Of a stretch of 42,978 bases of DNA, positions 1 to 8,408 are shown piece after piece. The stretch is taken from the IMG/VR virus record IMGVR_UViG_3300027710_000046, positions 1 through 42,978 of that record; one strand, written 5' to 3'. The notes beneath the pieces are model-generated. The model saw only the letters and a program-made list of their open reading frames with translations. It was not told the origin of the DNA and ran no database searches. The DNA is from a virus. The translations under genes were made by a program, and so were the position numbers. Position 1 is the stretch's first letter. Each line of letters opens with the position of its first letter.

Positions 1-6
1 CATAAA

Positions 7-966
7 ATGAACTTAAATGTAGCTTATGATAGAACAGGTAATGTCCCGCACTATTTGAATATTAAGTCTGGATTACTTCAGATACCTAAAGTTGATTCAG
101 CTTTTAATAAATCATTCGCTGAGTGCGTTGAGGATAGGTGTAAAGAACTATTATCTCTTGGTAAGCGAATAAATGTAGTGTGGAGTGGCGGAATAGACAG
201 CACATTAGTTTTGTGTGCTTTGTTACACTACGCAAATGATCCCAGTCAAATAGTTGTATACGGAACGTACACATCCGTTTTAGAATCAGGTGATTTCTTA
301 GAGAAACGAATTATCCCCAGAGGTGTTGAGGTAAAACTTAAAGTATCTTCTCGTAGAGATTTTGATGATTGTTCATCAGATGAGATTTTTGTTACTGGGT
401 TTTTTGGCAACCAGCTATTTGGACCAACGGATAACTTTTCAGTAAACTCAACTGTAAAAACTGACATATCATTCTTTCATCATCAGTTCAATGGTGATCC
501 TCTAGAGGATTATACAAAGTATGTTGACCCAGAACTTCACGAGTTTTTGTTGCCGTGCATTAAAGCTAGCCCCAAGAAAATAGAAACGCTAAGAGATTTA
601 CGCTGGTGGCTTATATTTAATTTTGATTGGTATACTGCAGAATTTGCAACTAGAGTAAATACTAATCAGCAGAATAATCAATATCACTTTTTTAATACTG
701 ATGATTTTCAGCGTTATGTTCTAACTACAAAAGAACCATTTACTAAAGAAGTTGGTAATCCGCTTACACATCGTTGGGTAATGCGACAGTTAATTGAAGA
801 GATGACTGGAGACAGCAATTATGCTTGGACAAAACCAAAAGGGGTTTCCAATTTAGGAAACCCCGATCCAACATGGTTGCTTTTACTAGAAGATTATAGT
901 GTGTTTAAATTACCAACTACATCTTTTATAAATCAAAGCAGGATTACTGCCCAAAACCGACCTTGA
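7..966 (+). CDS. PP-loop (asparagine-synthase-like) ATPase
   Basis: A 319-residue protein with a clear PP-loop motif, SGGIDST, at residues 60-66 inside VVWSGGIDSTLVL. This signature belongs to the adenine nucleotide alpha-hydrolase / asparagine synthase C-terminal fold, where it binds the pyrophosphate of ATP during adenylation of a substrate. No glutaminase domain precedes it, so it is not a complete AsnB. The substrate is unknown; tRNA, nucleotide or small-molecule modification are all possible. The ATG lies 6 bases from the window edge, so its ribosome binding site cannot be checked. It converges on the minus-strand gene and the two 3' ends overlap by 23 bases. The fold is well supported; the role is not. 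Confidence 0.75.
   Translation: MNLNVAYDRTGNVPHYLNIKSGLLQIPKVDSAFNKSFAECVEDRCKELLSLGKRINVVWSGGIDSTLVLCALLHYANDPSQIVVYGTYTSVLESGDFLEKRIIPRGVEVKLKVSSRRDFDDCSSDEIFVTGFFGNQLFGPTDNFSVNSTVKTDISFFHHQFNGDPLEDYTKYVDPELHEFLLPCIKASPKKIETLRDLRWWLIFNFDWYTAEFATRVNTNQQNNQYHFFNTDDFQRYVLTTKEPFTKEVGNPLTHRWVMRQLIEEMTGDSNYAWTKPKGVSNLGNPDPTWLLLLEDYSVFKLPTTSFINQSRITAQNRP
841..864 (-). terminator. Minus-strand terminator inside the PP-loop gene
   Basis: A perfect inverted repeat: nine bases GGGGTTTCC, a 6-base loop, then GGAAACCCC. Read on the minus strand it is followed by TTTTGGTTTT (complement of 831-840), the layout of an intrinsic terminator. It lies about 80 bases beyond the stop codon of the minus-strand gene that ends at 944, inside the last third of the plus-strand coding region. 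Confidence 0.65.
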
Positions 967-1543
967 TATTTAATGTAACATAGGCTTGAGTATCTAGATT
1001 TGTTTCAGTATAACGCATTAGATATCCAGGTGTTACGAAGATTTCACCAAATCTACCACGAATTTGAAACGAAGTAGATACTAAGTTTTGTGAACATACT
1101 TGTCTAGTAGTGTGAACACCACCACGTGAATCTGCAAAATATGTTGGTGGAGTATATTCTCCAGTATGCAGAACTAATGTAAATACCAACGGGACATGCT
1201 CGTAAGCGTGCAAAGGAATGTGTTCTAATTTTTGCTGGAACATAGCATTAGAACCAATAATTAAAGGTGTATACTGCATCTCATTATTAAATTCTGGAAG
1301 ATCTTGACAAATAGTATAAACAATCTCTTTGATTTTATCTACGTATTTGTTATCTTCCATCTTGAATAGATCGTCAGTTACCGTTGTTGATACTGAATTT
1401 ACTAAATCGATAAATTCTTGATCTTGAAAAGTCAAGCCATCCATCATTTCAGGATTGATGTCAAAACTCTTAAACTGTGTTGAAAATAGTTCTTTTGCAC
1501 AGCTTTCTGTTACAAGTTTTGAGACAGGGTTAGTGTTTTCCAT
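944..1543 (-). CDS. Unknown late protein, possibly double-stranded beta-helix fold
   Basis: A 199-residue protein on the minus strand, the only such gene seen. The frame is open further upstream, but the ATG at 1543 is chosen because GGAGA sits four bases before it and a perfect late promoter box lies about 45 bases upstream. The C-terminal half is beta-rich: VFTLVLHTGEY, then a PTYFADSRGG segment, then GEIFVTPGYLMRYTETN and a final YVTLNIKVG strand. This spacing recalls cupin or 2OG-Fe(II) oxygenase barrels, but the expected distal metal histidine is replaced (LMRY), so catalysis is doubtful. No confident family assignment. Confidence 0.65.
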   Translation of the reverse strand: MENTNPVSKLVTESCAKELFSTQFKSFDINPEMMDGLTFQDQEFIDLVNSVSTTVTDDLFKMEDNKYVDKIKEIVYTICQDLPEFNNEMQYTPLIIGSNAMFQQKLEHIPLHAYEHVPLVFTLVLHTGEYTPPTYFADSRGGVHTTRQVCSQNLVSTSFQIRGRFGEIFVTPGYLMRYTETNLDTQAYVTLNIKVGFGQ

Positions 1544-1587
1544 GGTATCTCCATAATAGGTTAAATATCGCTTCAAAGAGCTCAATC

Positions 1588-1595
1588 TATTTATA
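1588..1595 (-). promoter_or_regulatory. T4-type late promoter, minus strand
   Basis: TATAAATA on the minus strand, identical to the T4 late -10 box recognised by gp55. It lies about 45 bases upstream of the ATG of the minus-strand gene. No -35 element is needed at such promoters. Confidence 0.7.
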
Positions 1596-1622
1596 CTATT
1601 CGCAACCAGCGTTTCAAAATTC

Positions 1623-1630
1623 AATAAATA
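1623..1630 (+). promoter_or_regulatory. Candidate late promoter
   Basis: AATAAATA, one mismatch from the T4 late box, 28 bases before the GTG start of the next gene. With the minus-strand box at 1588-1595 it makes a divergent late promoter pair about 30 bases apart. Confidence 0.5.
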
Positions 1631-1657
1631 AGTATGTATATTGGGAGAAAATAAACA

Positions 1658-1993
1658 GTGGCTACAGTAACAAACCTTTACGTTGATCAAGGCGCATTTT
1701 ACAGAACATACGTGACAGTCGCTAATACTGATGGTACTCCATTAGATTTGACTGGGTTCACTGCAGCTTCTCAAATGAGAAAGTCGTATCAGTCCTCAAC
1801 TGCTTACAACTTCACTACTTCTATAAGTAATCCGTCTCAGGGTAGAGTTCGAGTAGAACTATCTTCTGAGCAATCTAGGGTAATCCCAGCAGGTAAGTAT
1901 CTATATGACATAGAAGTTAGATCTCCAACAGGAGAAAGAACTAGAGTTGTAGAAGGTATTGTTTTGATCAACCCAGAAATAACAAAGATTTAA
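1658..1993 (+). CDS. Virion structural protein, BppU-N-like
   Basis: A 111-residue protein starting at a GTG preceded by GGGAGA. It has an alternating beta pattern with the segment DGTPLDLTGFTAASQMR near residues 25-41 and a closing strand TRVVEGIVLINPEIT. This resembles the N-terminal domain of phage baseplate upper proteins (BppU/DUF2479 type), a small beta sandwich that docks receptor-binding modules. It leads the fibre cluster and abuts the next gene by one base, so a tail or adhesion role is likely. The family link rests on pattern only; another Ig-like virion domain is possible. Confidence 0.6.
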   Translation: MATVTNLYVDQGAFYRTYVTVANTDGTPLDLTGFTAASQMRKSYQSSTAYNFTTSISNPSQGRVRVELSSEQSRVIPAGKYLYDIEVRSPTGERTRVVEGIVLINPEITKI

Positions 1994-1994
1994 T

Positions 1995-2225
1995 ATGGCA
2001 GATATTATAGCAACTGTATCCGACCCATATGGTAATACCACTGATGGTGGGGCTACAGTAGTAGCCAGTCAAACATCAGTAGCACCAAACACGATAGAAA
2101 ACATGTTAGATGTTGACTTACAGTCACTAACTAACGGATCGATTTTAATTTACAAGAATAACACTGCCAAATGGACTGCTTCTATAAACTTAGATGCTCA
2201 GAACATGGAAGGCGGAGAATTTTAA
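1995..2225 (+). CDS. Small putative virion protein
   Basis: A 76-residue protein with no signal peptide or membrane segment, translated immediately after its neighbour. The middle (residues 36-60, with NMLDVDLQSLTNGSILIYKN) resembles a short motif found in fibre-associated proteins of marine T4-like phages, where LTNGSIL-type stretches precede the sequence W. Its position between a BppU-like protein and a long fibre suggests a structural or assembly role. I do not recognise a named family. Confidence 0.6.
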   Translation: MADIIATVSDPYGNTTDGGATVVASQTSVAPNTIENMLDVDLQSLTNGSILIYKNNTAKWTASINLDAQNMEGGEF

Positions 2226-2237
2226 CGGAGACATAAG

Positions 2238-4802
2238 ATGGCATCTATTATTCGCATAAAGCGTTCATCAGTTAGTGGAAATCCAGCAACGCTGGGTGCT
2301 GGTGAATTAGCGTACTCAGCATTAACCGATAACGGCTCAAATGGTGGTGATCGTTTATACATTGGTTTTGGTACAGAAACTGCTGGCAATGCTGCTAACC
2401 ACATTGTTATTGGTGGTAAATATTTCACCGATATGTTGGATCATACTAAGGGTGCGACGCTTGCAAACTCTGCTCTTATAACTGATGCAAATTCCAAATT
2501 AGATCTATTATTAGTTGACAATTTATCGCTAAATGGCAATACTTTAAGTTCAACAAACACCAATGGTAATTTAACTCTTGCTGCAAATGGCACTGGGTTT
2601 ATTGATATCTCTACTGGTGTCGTTAAAATTGCTTCCACTACTGCAGCCACTGGTTCAAATACTGGTGCGTTACAAGTTGCTGGTGGTGTTTCTATTGAAG
2701 GTGCTCTTTATCTTAATGGTACATTAGCAGCTGGAAGCTCATCATTCACTTCTATTAATAATACACCAATTGGTAATACTACACCAAGCACTGGTGCATT
2801 TACAACTTTATCTGCAAGCAGCACATTAACTGTTACTGGCGCAGCGACATTTAATGGCGCAGTAAACATTGGTGCTGTAACTCTTGCTGAGTACATCTAT
2901 GATACAGTTGGTGGTGCTGTAACTGGTGGAACAGGTATTACTATTACAAATAGTGATGCTGGAAATACTTCTACAGTTTCTATCACCAATACTGGTGTAA
3001 CTTCTGGGTCATATGGTTCTACTACAGCAATTCCAGTTATCACTGTTAATGCTCAAGGTCAATTAACTGGCGTTACAACTGCTCCAATCACTACAACTCT
3101 TGGTATTGCAGCTGATACAGGCACAGATTCTATTGCTCTTGCCAGTGATACATTAACTTTTGCTGGTGGTGAAGGTATTGATACTTCTATCAATACAGTT
3201 ACTAATACACTTACTATTGCAGCAGAAGATGCTTCTACATCTAACAAGGGTGTCGCTTCTTTTGAAACTGCAGATTTCAATGTAACAGCTGGTGCAGTTG
3301 AATTAAAAGATACAGTTGTTAAATCTGTTACTACAGATTCTGGTGCTTTAACTCCAGCCACTCATGGATTCTCTATCCTTGGTGGTGAAGGTATTGATGT
3401 AACTCACTCTGGTACAACAATCACAGTTACTGGTGAACTGGCTTCTACAACTAATATCGGTGTAGCATCTTTTGACACTAATAACTTTACTGTTACAGCT
3501 GGTGTTGTTGCTGCTAAAACTGTTACTCTTGGTTCTTCTACTTTAACACTTGGTTCTACCACAACTGCTATTGCTGGTCTTACTGAACTAACTGTTGATA
3601 ATTTAAACTTTAATGGCAATACAATCAGTTCTACTGATACTAATGGCGATATTATCATTAGTCCAAATGGTACTGGTAAGGTTGACGTTGCTGGTTCTGT
3701 TATTACTGGTCTTAGTGAACCTGTTGGTCCAACTGATGCAGCAACAAAGAACTATGTTGATACTGTTGCTGAAGGATTACACGTTCACGAAGCTGCAAAA
3801 GTTGCAACTACTGACACTCTTGCTGTTCTTTCTGGTGGAACTGTAACATATGCCAATGGTACTGCTGGTGTTGGTGCAACACTTACTCTTTCTGCTGGTT
3901 TAACAGCACTTGATGGTGTAACACTGGCCAATGGCGATCGTATTCTTGTTAAGAATGAAGCAAACCAAGCACACAACGGTATGTATGTACGTACCAGTGC
4001 AACTGTTCTTACTCGTGCTTCTGACTTTGACACTGCTGCTGAAATCGGTGGTGGTGACTTTACTTTCGTTGAAAATGGTAGTACATACGGAAACACTGGT
4101 TGGGTACAAACTTTTGAAGTATTGACTGTTGGTACAGATACTGTTATCTGGCAACAGTTCTCTGGTACTGGTACATTTACTGCTGGTGCTGGTTTAACTA
4201 TTTCTGGTACAGAGTTTAATGTTATCGGTACTGCAAATAGAATTACAGTAAATCCAGATAGCGTTGATATTGCTTCCACTTATGTTGGTCAAACTTCTAT
4301 CACTACTCTTGGAACAATTAGTTCTGGTACTTGGCAGGGCACTATTGTTGCTGGTCAATACGGTGGTACTGGTGTTAACAATGCTGGTAAGACAATTACT
4401 CTCGGTGGTAACCTTACAACTATTGGTGAATTCACTACAGCATTAACTGCAACTGCTAATACATCATTAACATTACCAACAACTGGTACACTAGCAACTC
4501 TTGCTGGAACAGAAACATTAACTAATAAGACTATCACTGGTGCAGTTATCAGTGGTGGTTCTATTGATAATACCCCAGTCGGTGCAACTACTAGATCTAC
4601 TGGTGCCTTTACATCTCTAGCAGCCAATGGTGCCGTAACATTCACTAGCACTACTGACTCTTCTGCTGTTGGTAATGGAGCTTTGGTTCTTTCTGGTGGC
4701 TTATCTGTTGCCAAAGCAATGTTTATTGGTACTAATATTACTGGTGCTGGTGCAGCAACTTCTACCCTTGATGGATTTAACATCGATGGCGGCACTTATT
4801 AA
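2238..4802 (+). CDS. Long tail fibre-like protein, Mtd-type N-terminus
   Basis: An 854-residue Gly/Ser/Thr-rich protein with a good GGAG site before the ATG. Residues 1-45 (IIRIKRSSVSGNPATLGAGELAYS...) fit the Major tropism determinant N-terminal type, which anchors fibres to the baseplate. The shaft carries repeated units: NGNTLSSTNTNGNL near residue 94 and NGNTISSTDTNGDI near 457; GALQVAGGVSIEGALYLNG near 143 and GALVLSGGLSVAKAMFIG near 815; and TPIGNTTPSTGAF and TPVGATTRSTGAF. A middle domain, about residues 485-640, begins at DAATKNYVD and includes GDRILVKNE, which resembles a common phage fibre domain. It lacks an S74 chaperone at its end. Likely host-recognition fibre. Confidence 0.8.
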   Translation: MASIIRIKRSSVSGNPATLGAGELAYSALTDNGSNGGDRLYIGFGTETAGNAANHIVIGGKYFTDMLDHTKGATLANSALITDANSKLDLLLVDNLSLNGNTLSSTNTNGNLTLAANGTGFIDISTGVVKIASTTAATGSNTGALQVAGGVSIEGALYLNGTLAAGSSSFTSINNTPIGNTTPSTGAFTTLSASSTLTVTGAATFNGAVNIGAVTLAEYIYDTVGGAVTGGTGITITNSDAGNTSTVSITNTGVTSGSYGSTTAIPVITVNAQGQLTGVTTAPITTTLGIAADTGTDSIALASDTLTFAGGEGIDTSINTVTNTLTIAAEDASTSNKGVASFETADFNVTAGAVELKDTVVKSVTTDSGALTPATHGFSILGGEGIDVTHSGTTITVTGELASTTNIGVASFDTNNFTVTAGVVAAKTVTLGSSTLTLGSTTTAIAGLTELTVDNLNFNGNTISSTDTNGDIIISPNGTGKVDVAGSVITGLSEPVGPTDAATKNYVDTVAEGLHVHEAAKVATTDTLAVLSGGTVTYANGTAGVGATLTLSAGLTALDGVTLANGDRILVKNEANQAHNGMYVRTSATVLTRASDFDTAAEIGGGDFTFVENGSTYGNTGWVQTFEVLTVGTDTVIWQQFSGTGTFTAGAGLTISGTEFNVIGTANRITVNPDSVDIASTYVGQTSITTLGTISSGTWQGTIVAGQYGGTGVNNAGKTITLGGNLTTIGEFTTALTATANTSLTLPTTGTLATLAGTETLTNKTITGAVISGGSIDNTPVGATTRSTGAFTSLAANGAVTFTSTTDSSAVGNGALVLSGGLSVAKAMFIGTNITGAGAATSTLDGFNIDGGTY

Positions 4803-4807
4803 TATTG

Positions 4808-4815
4808 ACTAAATA
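4808..4815 (+). promoter_or_regulatory. Candidate late promoter (CTAAATA type)
   Basis: ACTAAATA, matching the CTAAATA variant seen before other virion genes here. It directly precedes the hairpin at 4826-4845, so a transcript starting here would have to pass that hairpin to reach the next gene. It may therefore be weak or not used. Confidence 0.4.
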
Positions 4816-4825
4816 GAATTAGTCG

Positions 4826-4848
4826 GCTGGGGTTTTTACCCCAGCTTT
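4826..4848 (+). terminator. Hairpin terminator after the long fibre gene
   Basis: GCTGGGG and CCCCAGC form a perfect 7-bp stem around a 6-base loop, followed by TTTAACCTTTTTAG. The T tract is interrupted, so termination may be partial. It separates the long fibre gene from the next virion gene. Confidence 0.7.
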
Positions 4849-4867
4849 AACCTTTTTAGGAAGATGA

Positions 4868-5512
4868 ATGAGTAACAAAATTATACTCAAGAAATCATCG
4901 GTCGTAGCGAAAGTTCCGCTTACCAGTGATTTAGAATACGGTGAATTGGCATTAAACTATGCTGACGGCAAACTGTATTTCAAGAATTCTTCCAATGTAG
5001 TAAACTCGTTCGCTGCGAACGTTGACCTGTCTTCATATGTCAGCTTGACAGGCACACAAACCCTCACCAACAAAACCCTCAGCAGTCCTGTACTAACAGG
5101 AACATTGACTGCTGGTGGCAGCACAGGTATAAATGGACAAGTTTTAGTTTCCACTGGTACTGGCGTACAGTGGCAATCACTAGCTTCAAATACTCTAGAT
5201 GGACTTACTGATGTTGTTATAAGTTCACCTCAAGCTCAGCAAGTTCTTAAGTTTAACGGAACTCAGTGGATTAACGCAAACAACGATGTTGCGGTAGCTT
5301 CTGCAGTTTTTGCACCACAAGCAATGAGTGACTTAGGTTCAGTTACTGATTTAGTTATTAGCATATCTGAAGATCTTGGGCTTATCACTGAACTTGCTTA
5401 TTTCGTTTATGACATGGGACAATTACGTTTAGATGGTATTGTATCATTGAATAACTTGGATCAATCTGTTAAATCAGATTATATTACTTACGCAATTATT
5501 TTTGGATTTTAA
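4868..5512 (+). CDS. Short tail fibre / attachment protein
   Basis: A 214-residue protein. Its N-terminus (KIILKKSSVVAKVPLTSDLEYGELALNYADGKLYFK) has the same layout as the N-termini of the two other fibre-like proteins here: a basic strand, then GELAxxxxDGKLYF. Residues 58-72 hold the common fibre motif LTGTQTLTNKTLSSP. The C-terminus is a small mixed region rather than an S74 chaperone. It is probably a baseplate-anchored fibre or an adaptor for one. The ATG at 4868 follows TTTTTAGGAAGATGA, giving an AGGA site. Confidence 0.7.
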   Translation: MSNKIILKKSSVVAKVPLTSDLEYGELALNYADGKLYFKNSSNVVNSFAANVDLSSYVSLTGTQTLTNKTLSSPVLTGTLTAGGSTGINGQVLVSTGTGVQWQSLASNTLDGLTDVVISSPQAQQVLKFNGTQWINANNDVAVASAVFAPQAMSDLGSVTDLVISISEDLGLITELAYFVYDMGQLRLDGIVSLNNLDQSVKSDYITYAIIFGF

Positions 5513-5522
5513 AGGTTAAACT

Positions 5523-8384
5523 ATGGCTCGTCAATTAGCAGAAAAATATATTTTCACTCCAGGTGGTACAAATGCAGGCACAATTAAAATTCCAGGTAAG
5601 ATTGATTTAAACCAATTACTGGTTATCACCAATAAAACTACTCAAGAAAATATCTATGCTCTAGGTGATCCTACCAGAAGTGCATCATGCTCATTTAACG
5701 CAGACGATATTGATACTTTTAATACTGCCTTTGATGGCGTAACAACTATCACTTTGACTAAAGACACATCAGAGATGTTGTCTACACATTCTTTGGCAAT
5801 CTACAGTGATGCTCCAGCTTATCAAGGTACTGTTGTTAAACCATACTTTTTCGGCACAGATGCCATTGAACGTATACGTATTGCAAATCCACAGGCCATG
5901 ATTGACGCTGACTTTGAGTATGGTCTACAAACTACAAAGTGGCAGAACTATTCTTCTATTAGAAACATTCCAGGTATCTATGAGAAACCAGGTCTTGACT
6001 TGTTTATTACCAACGTAACTACTGACGGAGCAACTCCTTCTATTATTACTGTTACTTGTTCAGCACCTCACGGTCTTGCAGTTGCAGATCCAGTAATTTT
6101 ACATGGTCTTTCTGTAGTATCTAATTTTGGTCGTGCAGAAGGTGCATTTATTATCGCCACTGTTCCAAGTGCCACTACGTTTACTTATTATGCTAAAGGT
6201 ATTGTTGGACAAAACGGACAAACTATGTACGGTAGTGCAACATATGGTCGTCGTGGAGGTTTTTACGCTGGTGCACAATTACCAGTAGCTTCAATTACAT
6301 CTAATGGAGCAAACCCATCAAATATTACTGTAACATTATCTGCGAACCATGGTTTAATCCCAGGTTCTCCAATTTCAGTTATTGCCACTTCTAGTGGAAC
6401 AAACCACAACTTAGCTTCTGGAAACTGGTTTTTAGAAACTATTTCTAGCCCAACAACATTCACTTATACTTCTCGAGTAGGTGGAGCAGTAGCTGCTGCA
6501 GGATTAACTGCCAAAGTATTTGTTCGCTCAGATGCTATTTCTATTCACAGACCATTCGATGGTGGTATTATTCTTGGTCCATTCAGTCCATCCAATGGCG
6601 CATCTGCTATCCGACAAACTAAAAAATATATTCGTTATCAATCTGGTAAGGGTATTATGTTTACATCGGGTGTTTTATTTTGCCCAGTACATAACTTAGA
6701 CCAAATTTCAGCCAATGGAACTGCTCCAGGATCTGTTGTTACCGTAGTGTGTGAAAGTAACCATGGTTGTCAAGTTGGAGCAACAGTAACAATTGCTGGT
6801 GTTATCACTGAAGGATATAATGGTACGTATGGTGTTACTTCTATTATTAATGAACAGACATTTACATTCTCAGCTTCTAATACACTAGAAGCTGCCAATA
6901 CAGTATTAACTGATTTACCACGTGTGTCAGTTGTTGGCTGGCATGGCTCTACTGTTCGCTGCGGTCCATTCGATGATCAGAATGGTGTTTACTGGGAATT
7001 TGACGGTCAAGAGTTGGCTGTTGGTAAGCGTTCAGGTACTTATCAATTATCTGGATTTGTTTCTTGTACTCCAAATTCTCAAGCAGTGACAGGGACGAAT
7101 AGTAGATTTACTCAGCAATTGCGTGCTGGTAATAATATTATTATTCGCGGAATGACATACAAAGTTGCATCTATCAGTAGTGATACAGCATTAACAATTA
7201 ACCCACCATATCGTGGTATCAATCCATCTAAACCAGTTAAGTATACAGTAATTAGAGATACACGTGTTACCCAAGCTCAATTTAATATTGATAAAATAGA
7301 TGGAACTGGGGAATCTGGTTATAAAATGAATATCGCCAAGATGCAGATGATCGGAATTCAATTCTCATGGTATGGTGCTGGTTTTATTGATTGGATGATT
7401 CGTGGATCTGATGGTAATATGATTCCTGTCCATAGAATGAAACAGAACAACGTAAACGATGAAGCGTATATGCGTACTGGTAACTCAACTATTCGTTATC
7501 AGGTTATTAATGAAATTGGTGCATCTACATTAACTGAAGATGTAGATGCAACACAAACAACTATTCCAGTTAAAGATGCATCTAGATATCCAGCCACTGG
7601 TGGAGTACTTAATCTTGAAGGTGAGTTAATTCCATTCACTGGTAAAACAGGAAATACATTAACTGGATGTACTCGTGGTGGTAGTATTACTCAATTCGTT
7701 GGTGGTTTAAATAGAACTTTCACAGGTAGAGCAGCGTTTGCGCATAGCAAAGGTGTTGGACAACAAGGTGTTGGATTAATGAGTGTAACATGTTCACCAC
7801 TAATTAACCACTGGGGTTCATCATATATTATGGACGGTAACTTTGACCAAGATCGTGGTTACTACTTTAACTATGCTTCTTTGAATAATACAATTGCGGC
7901 AGGTGCTTCAAAAACCGTATTCTTTATTAGATTGGCTCCTTCAGTTTCCAACTCTATTGCTGGAGACTTTGGTGATCGAGATCTAATCAATCGTTCACAA
8001 TTGCTACTTGAAAAACTACAGATTACTTCTGACCAATCGGTTCAGGTTTATGGTATGTTAAATCCAGGTAATATTGACGCATCATCATTAAGTTGGGAAA
8101 ACGTCAATACAGCAGAGTTAGGTTCTCAGCCATCTTTTGCGCAAATTGCATTTGGTGGTTCTACTGTTGCCAGTCCAGGAGAACAGATTTTCTCAACTCT
8201 GGGACAACCAGGAGGTTTCTCTGAGATTGACTTGGTAAAACTAAAAGAGTTATCGAATTCGGCAATTGGTGGTTATAGTAATTATCCAGATGGTCCAGAC
8301 ATGTTGGCCATTGTTGTTAGAAATTTAGGAACAGCTTCATCTAAGGTAAACGTAAACTTATTCTGGACAGAAGCTCAAGCCTAA
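5523..8384 (+). CDS. Large virion structural protein with three beta repeats
   Basis: A 953-residue protein, start ATG after AAAGG. Three homologous segments are visible near residues 165, 257 and 394, each of the form (S/T/A)NGAxPSxITVTxSxxHGLxxGxPVxIxG followed by a strand ending in TFTY or TFTFS. They probably form tandem beta-sandwich domains. Later parts contain VNEIGASTLTEDVDATQTTIPVKDASRYPATGGVLNLEGE-type segments (near residue 660), typical of phage structural proteins. Similar large proteins lie next to fibre and neck genes in marine T4-like phages. Exact virion location is unknown; baseplate or peripheral tail is most likely. Confidence 0.65.
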   Translation: MARQLAEKYIFTPGGTNAGTIKIPGKIDLNQLLVITNKTTQENIYALGDPTRSASCSFNADDIDTFNTAFDGVTTITLTKDTSEMLSTHSLAIYSDAPAYQGTVVKPYFFGTDAIERIRIANPQAMIDADFEYGLQTTKWQNYSSIRNIPGIYEKPGLDLFITNVTTDGATPSIITVTCSAPHGLAVADPVILHGLSVVSNFGRAEGAFIIATVPSATTFTYYAKGIVGQNGQTMYGSATYGRRGGFYAGAQLPVASITSNGANPSNITVTLSANHGLIPGSPISVIATSSGTNHNLASGNWFLETISSPTTFTYTSRVGGAVAAAGLTAKVFVRSDAISIHRPFDGGIILGPFSPSNGASAIRQTKKYIRYQSGKGIMFTSGVLFCPVHNLDQISANGTAPGSVVTVVCESNHGCQVGATVTIAGVITEGYNGTYGVTSIINEQTFTFSASNTLEAANTVLTDLPRVSVVGWHGSTVRCGPFDDQNGVYWEFDGQELAVGKRSGTYQLSGFVSCTPNSQAVTGTNSRFTQQLRAGNNIIIRGMTYKVASISSDTALTINPPYRGINPSKPVKYTVIRDTRVTQAQFNIDKIDGTGESGYKMNIAKMQMIGIQFSWYGAGFIDWMIRGSDGNMIPVHRMKQNNVNDEAYMRTGNSTIRYQVINEIGASTLTEDVDATQTTIPVKDASRYPATGGVLNLEGELIPFTGKTGNTLTGCTRGGSITQFVGGLNRTFTGRAAFAHSKGVGQQGVGLMSVTCSPLINHWGSSYIMDGNFDQDRGYYFNYASLNNTIAAGASKTVFFIRLAPSVSNSIAGDFGDRDLINRSQLLLEKLQITSDQSVQVYGMLNPGNIDASSLSWENVNTAELGSQPSFAQIAFGGSTVASPGEQIFSTLGQPGGFSEIDLVKLKELSNSAIGGYSNYPDGPDMLAIVVRNLGTASSKVNVNLFWTEAQA

Positions 8385-8387
8385 ATA
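8380..8387 (+). promoter_or_regulatory. Candidate late promoter (CTAAATA type)
   Basis: CCTAAATA overlaps the stop codon of the preceding gene and lies 22 bases before the ATG of the S74 fibre gene. Same variant as at 16447 and 22725. Confidence 0.5.
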
Positions 8388-8408
8388 TAAAAAAATTAGA
8401 GGAAAACC

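Noticed and set aside
3613-4446. Leu/Val-rich plus-strand frames inside the fibre gene that look like membrane proteins
   Set aside because: They arise from repeated ACT/GTT/CTT codons read one base off; no ribosome sites.
2441-4795. Long open frames on the minus strand under the fibre gene
   Set aside because: They are Val/Ala/Pro-rich reverse readings of a Gly/Thr-rich gene, with no ribosome sites and no known motifs.
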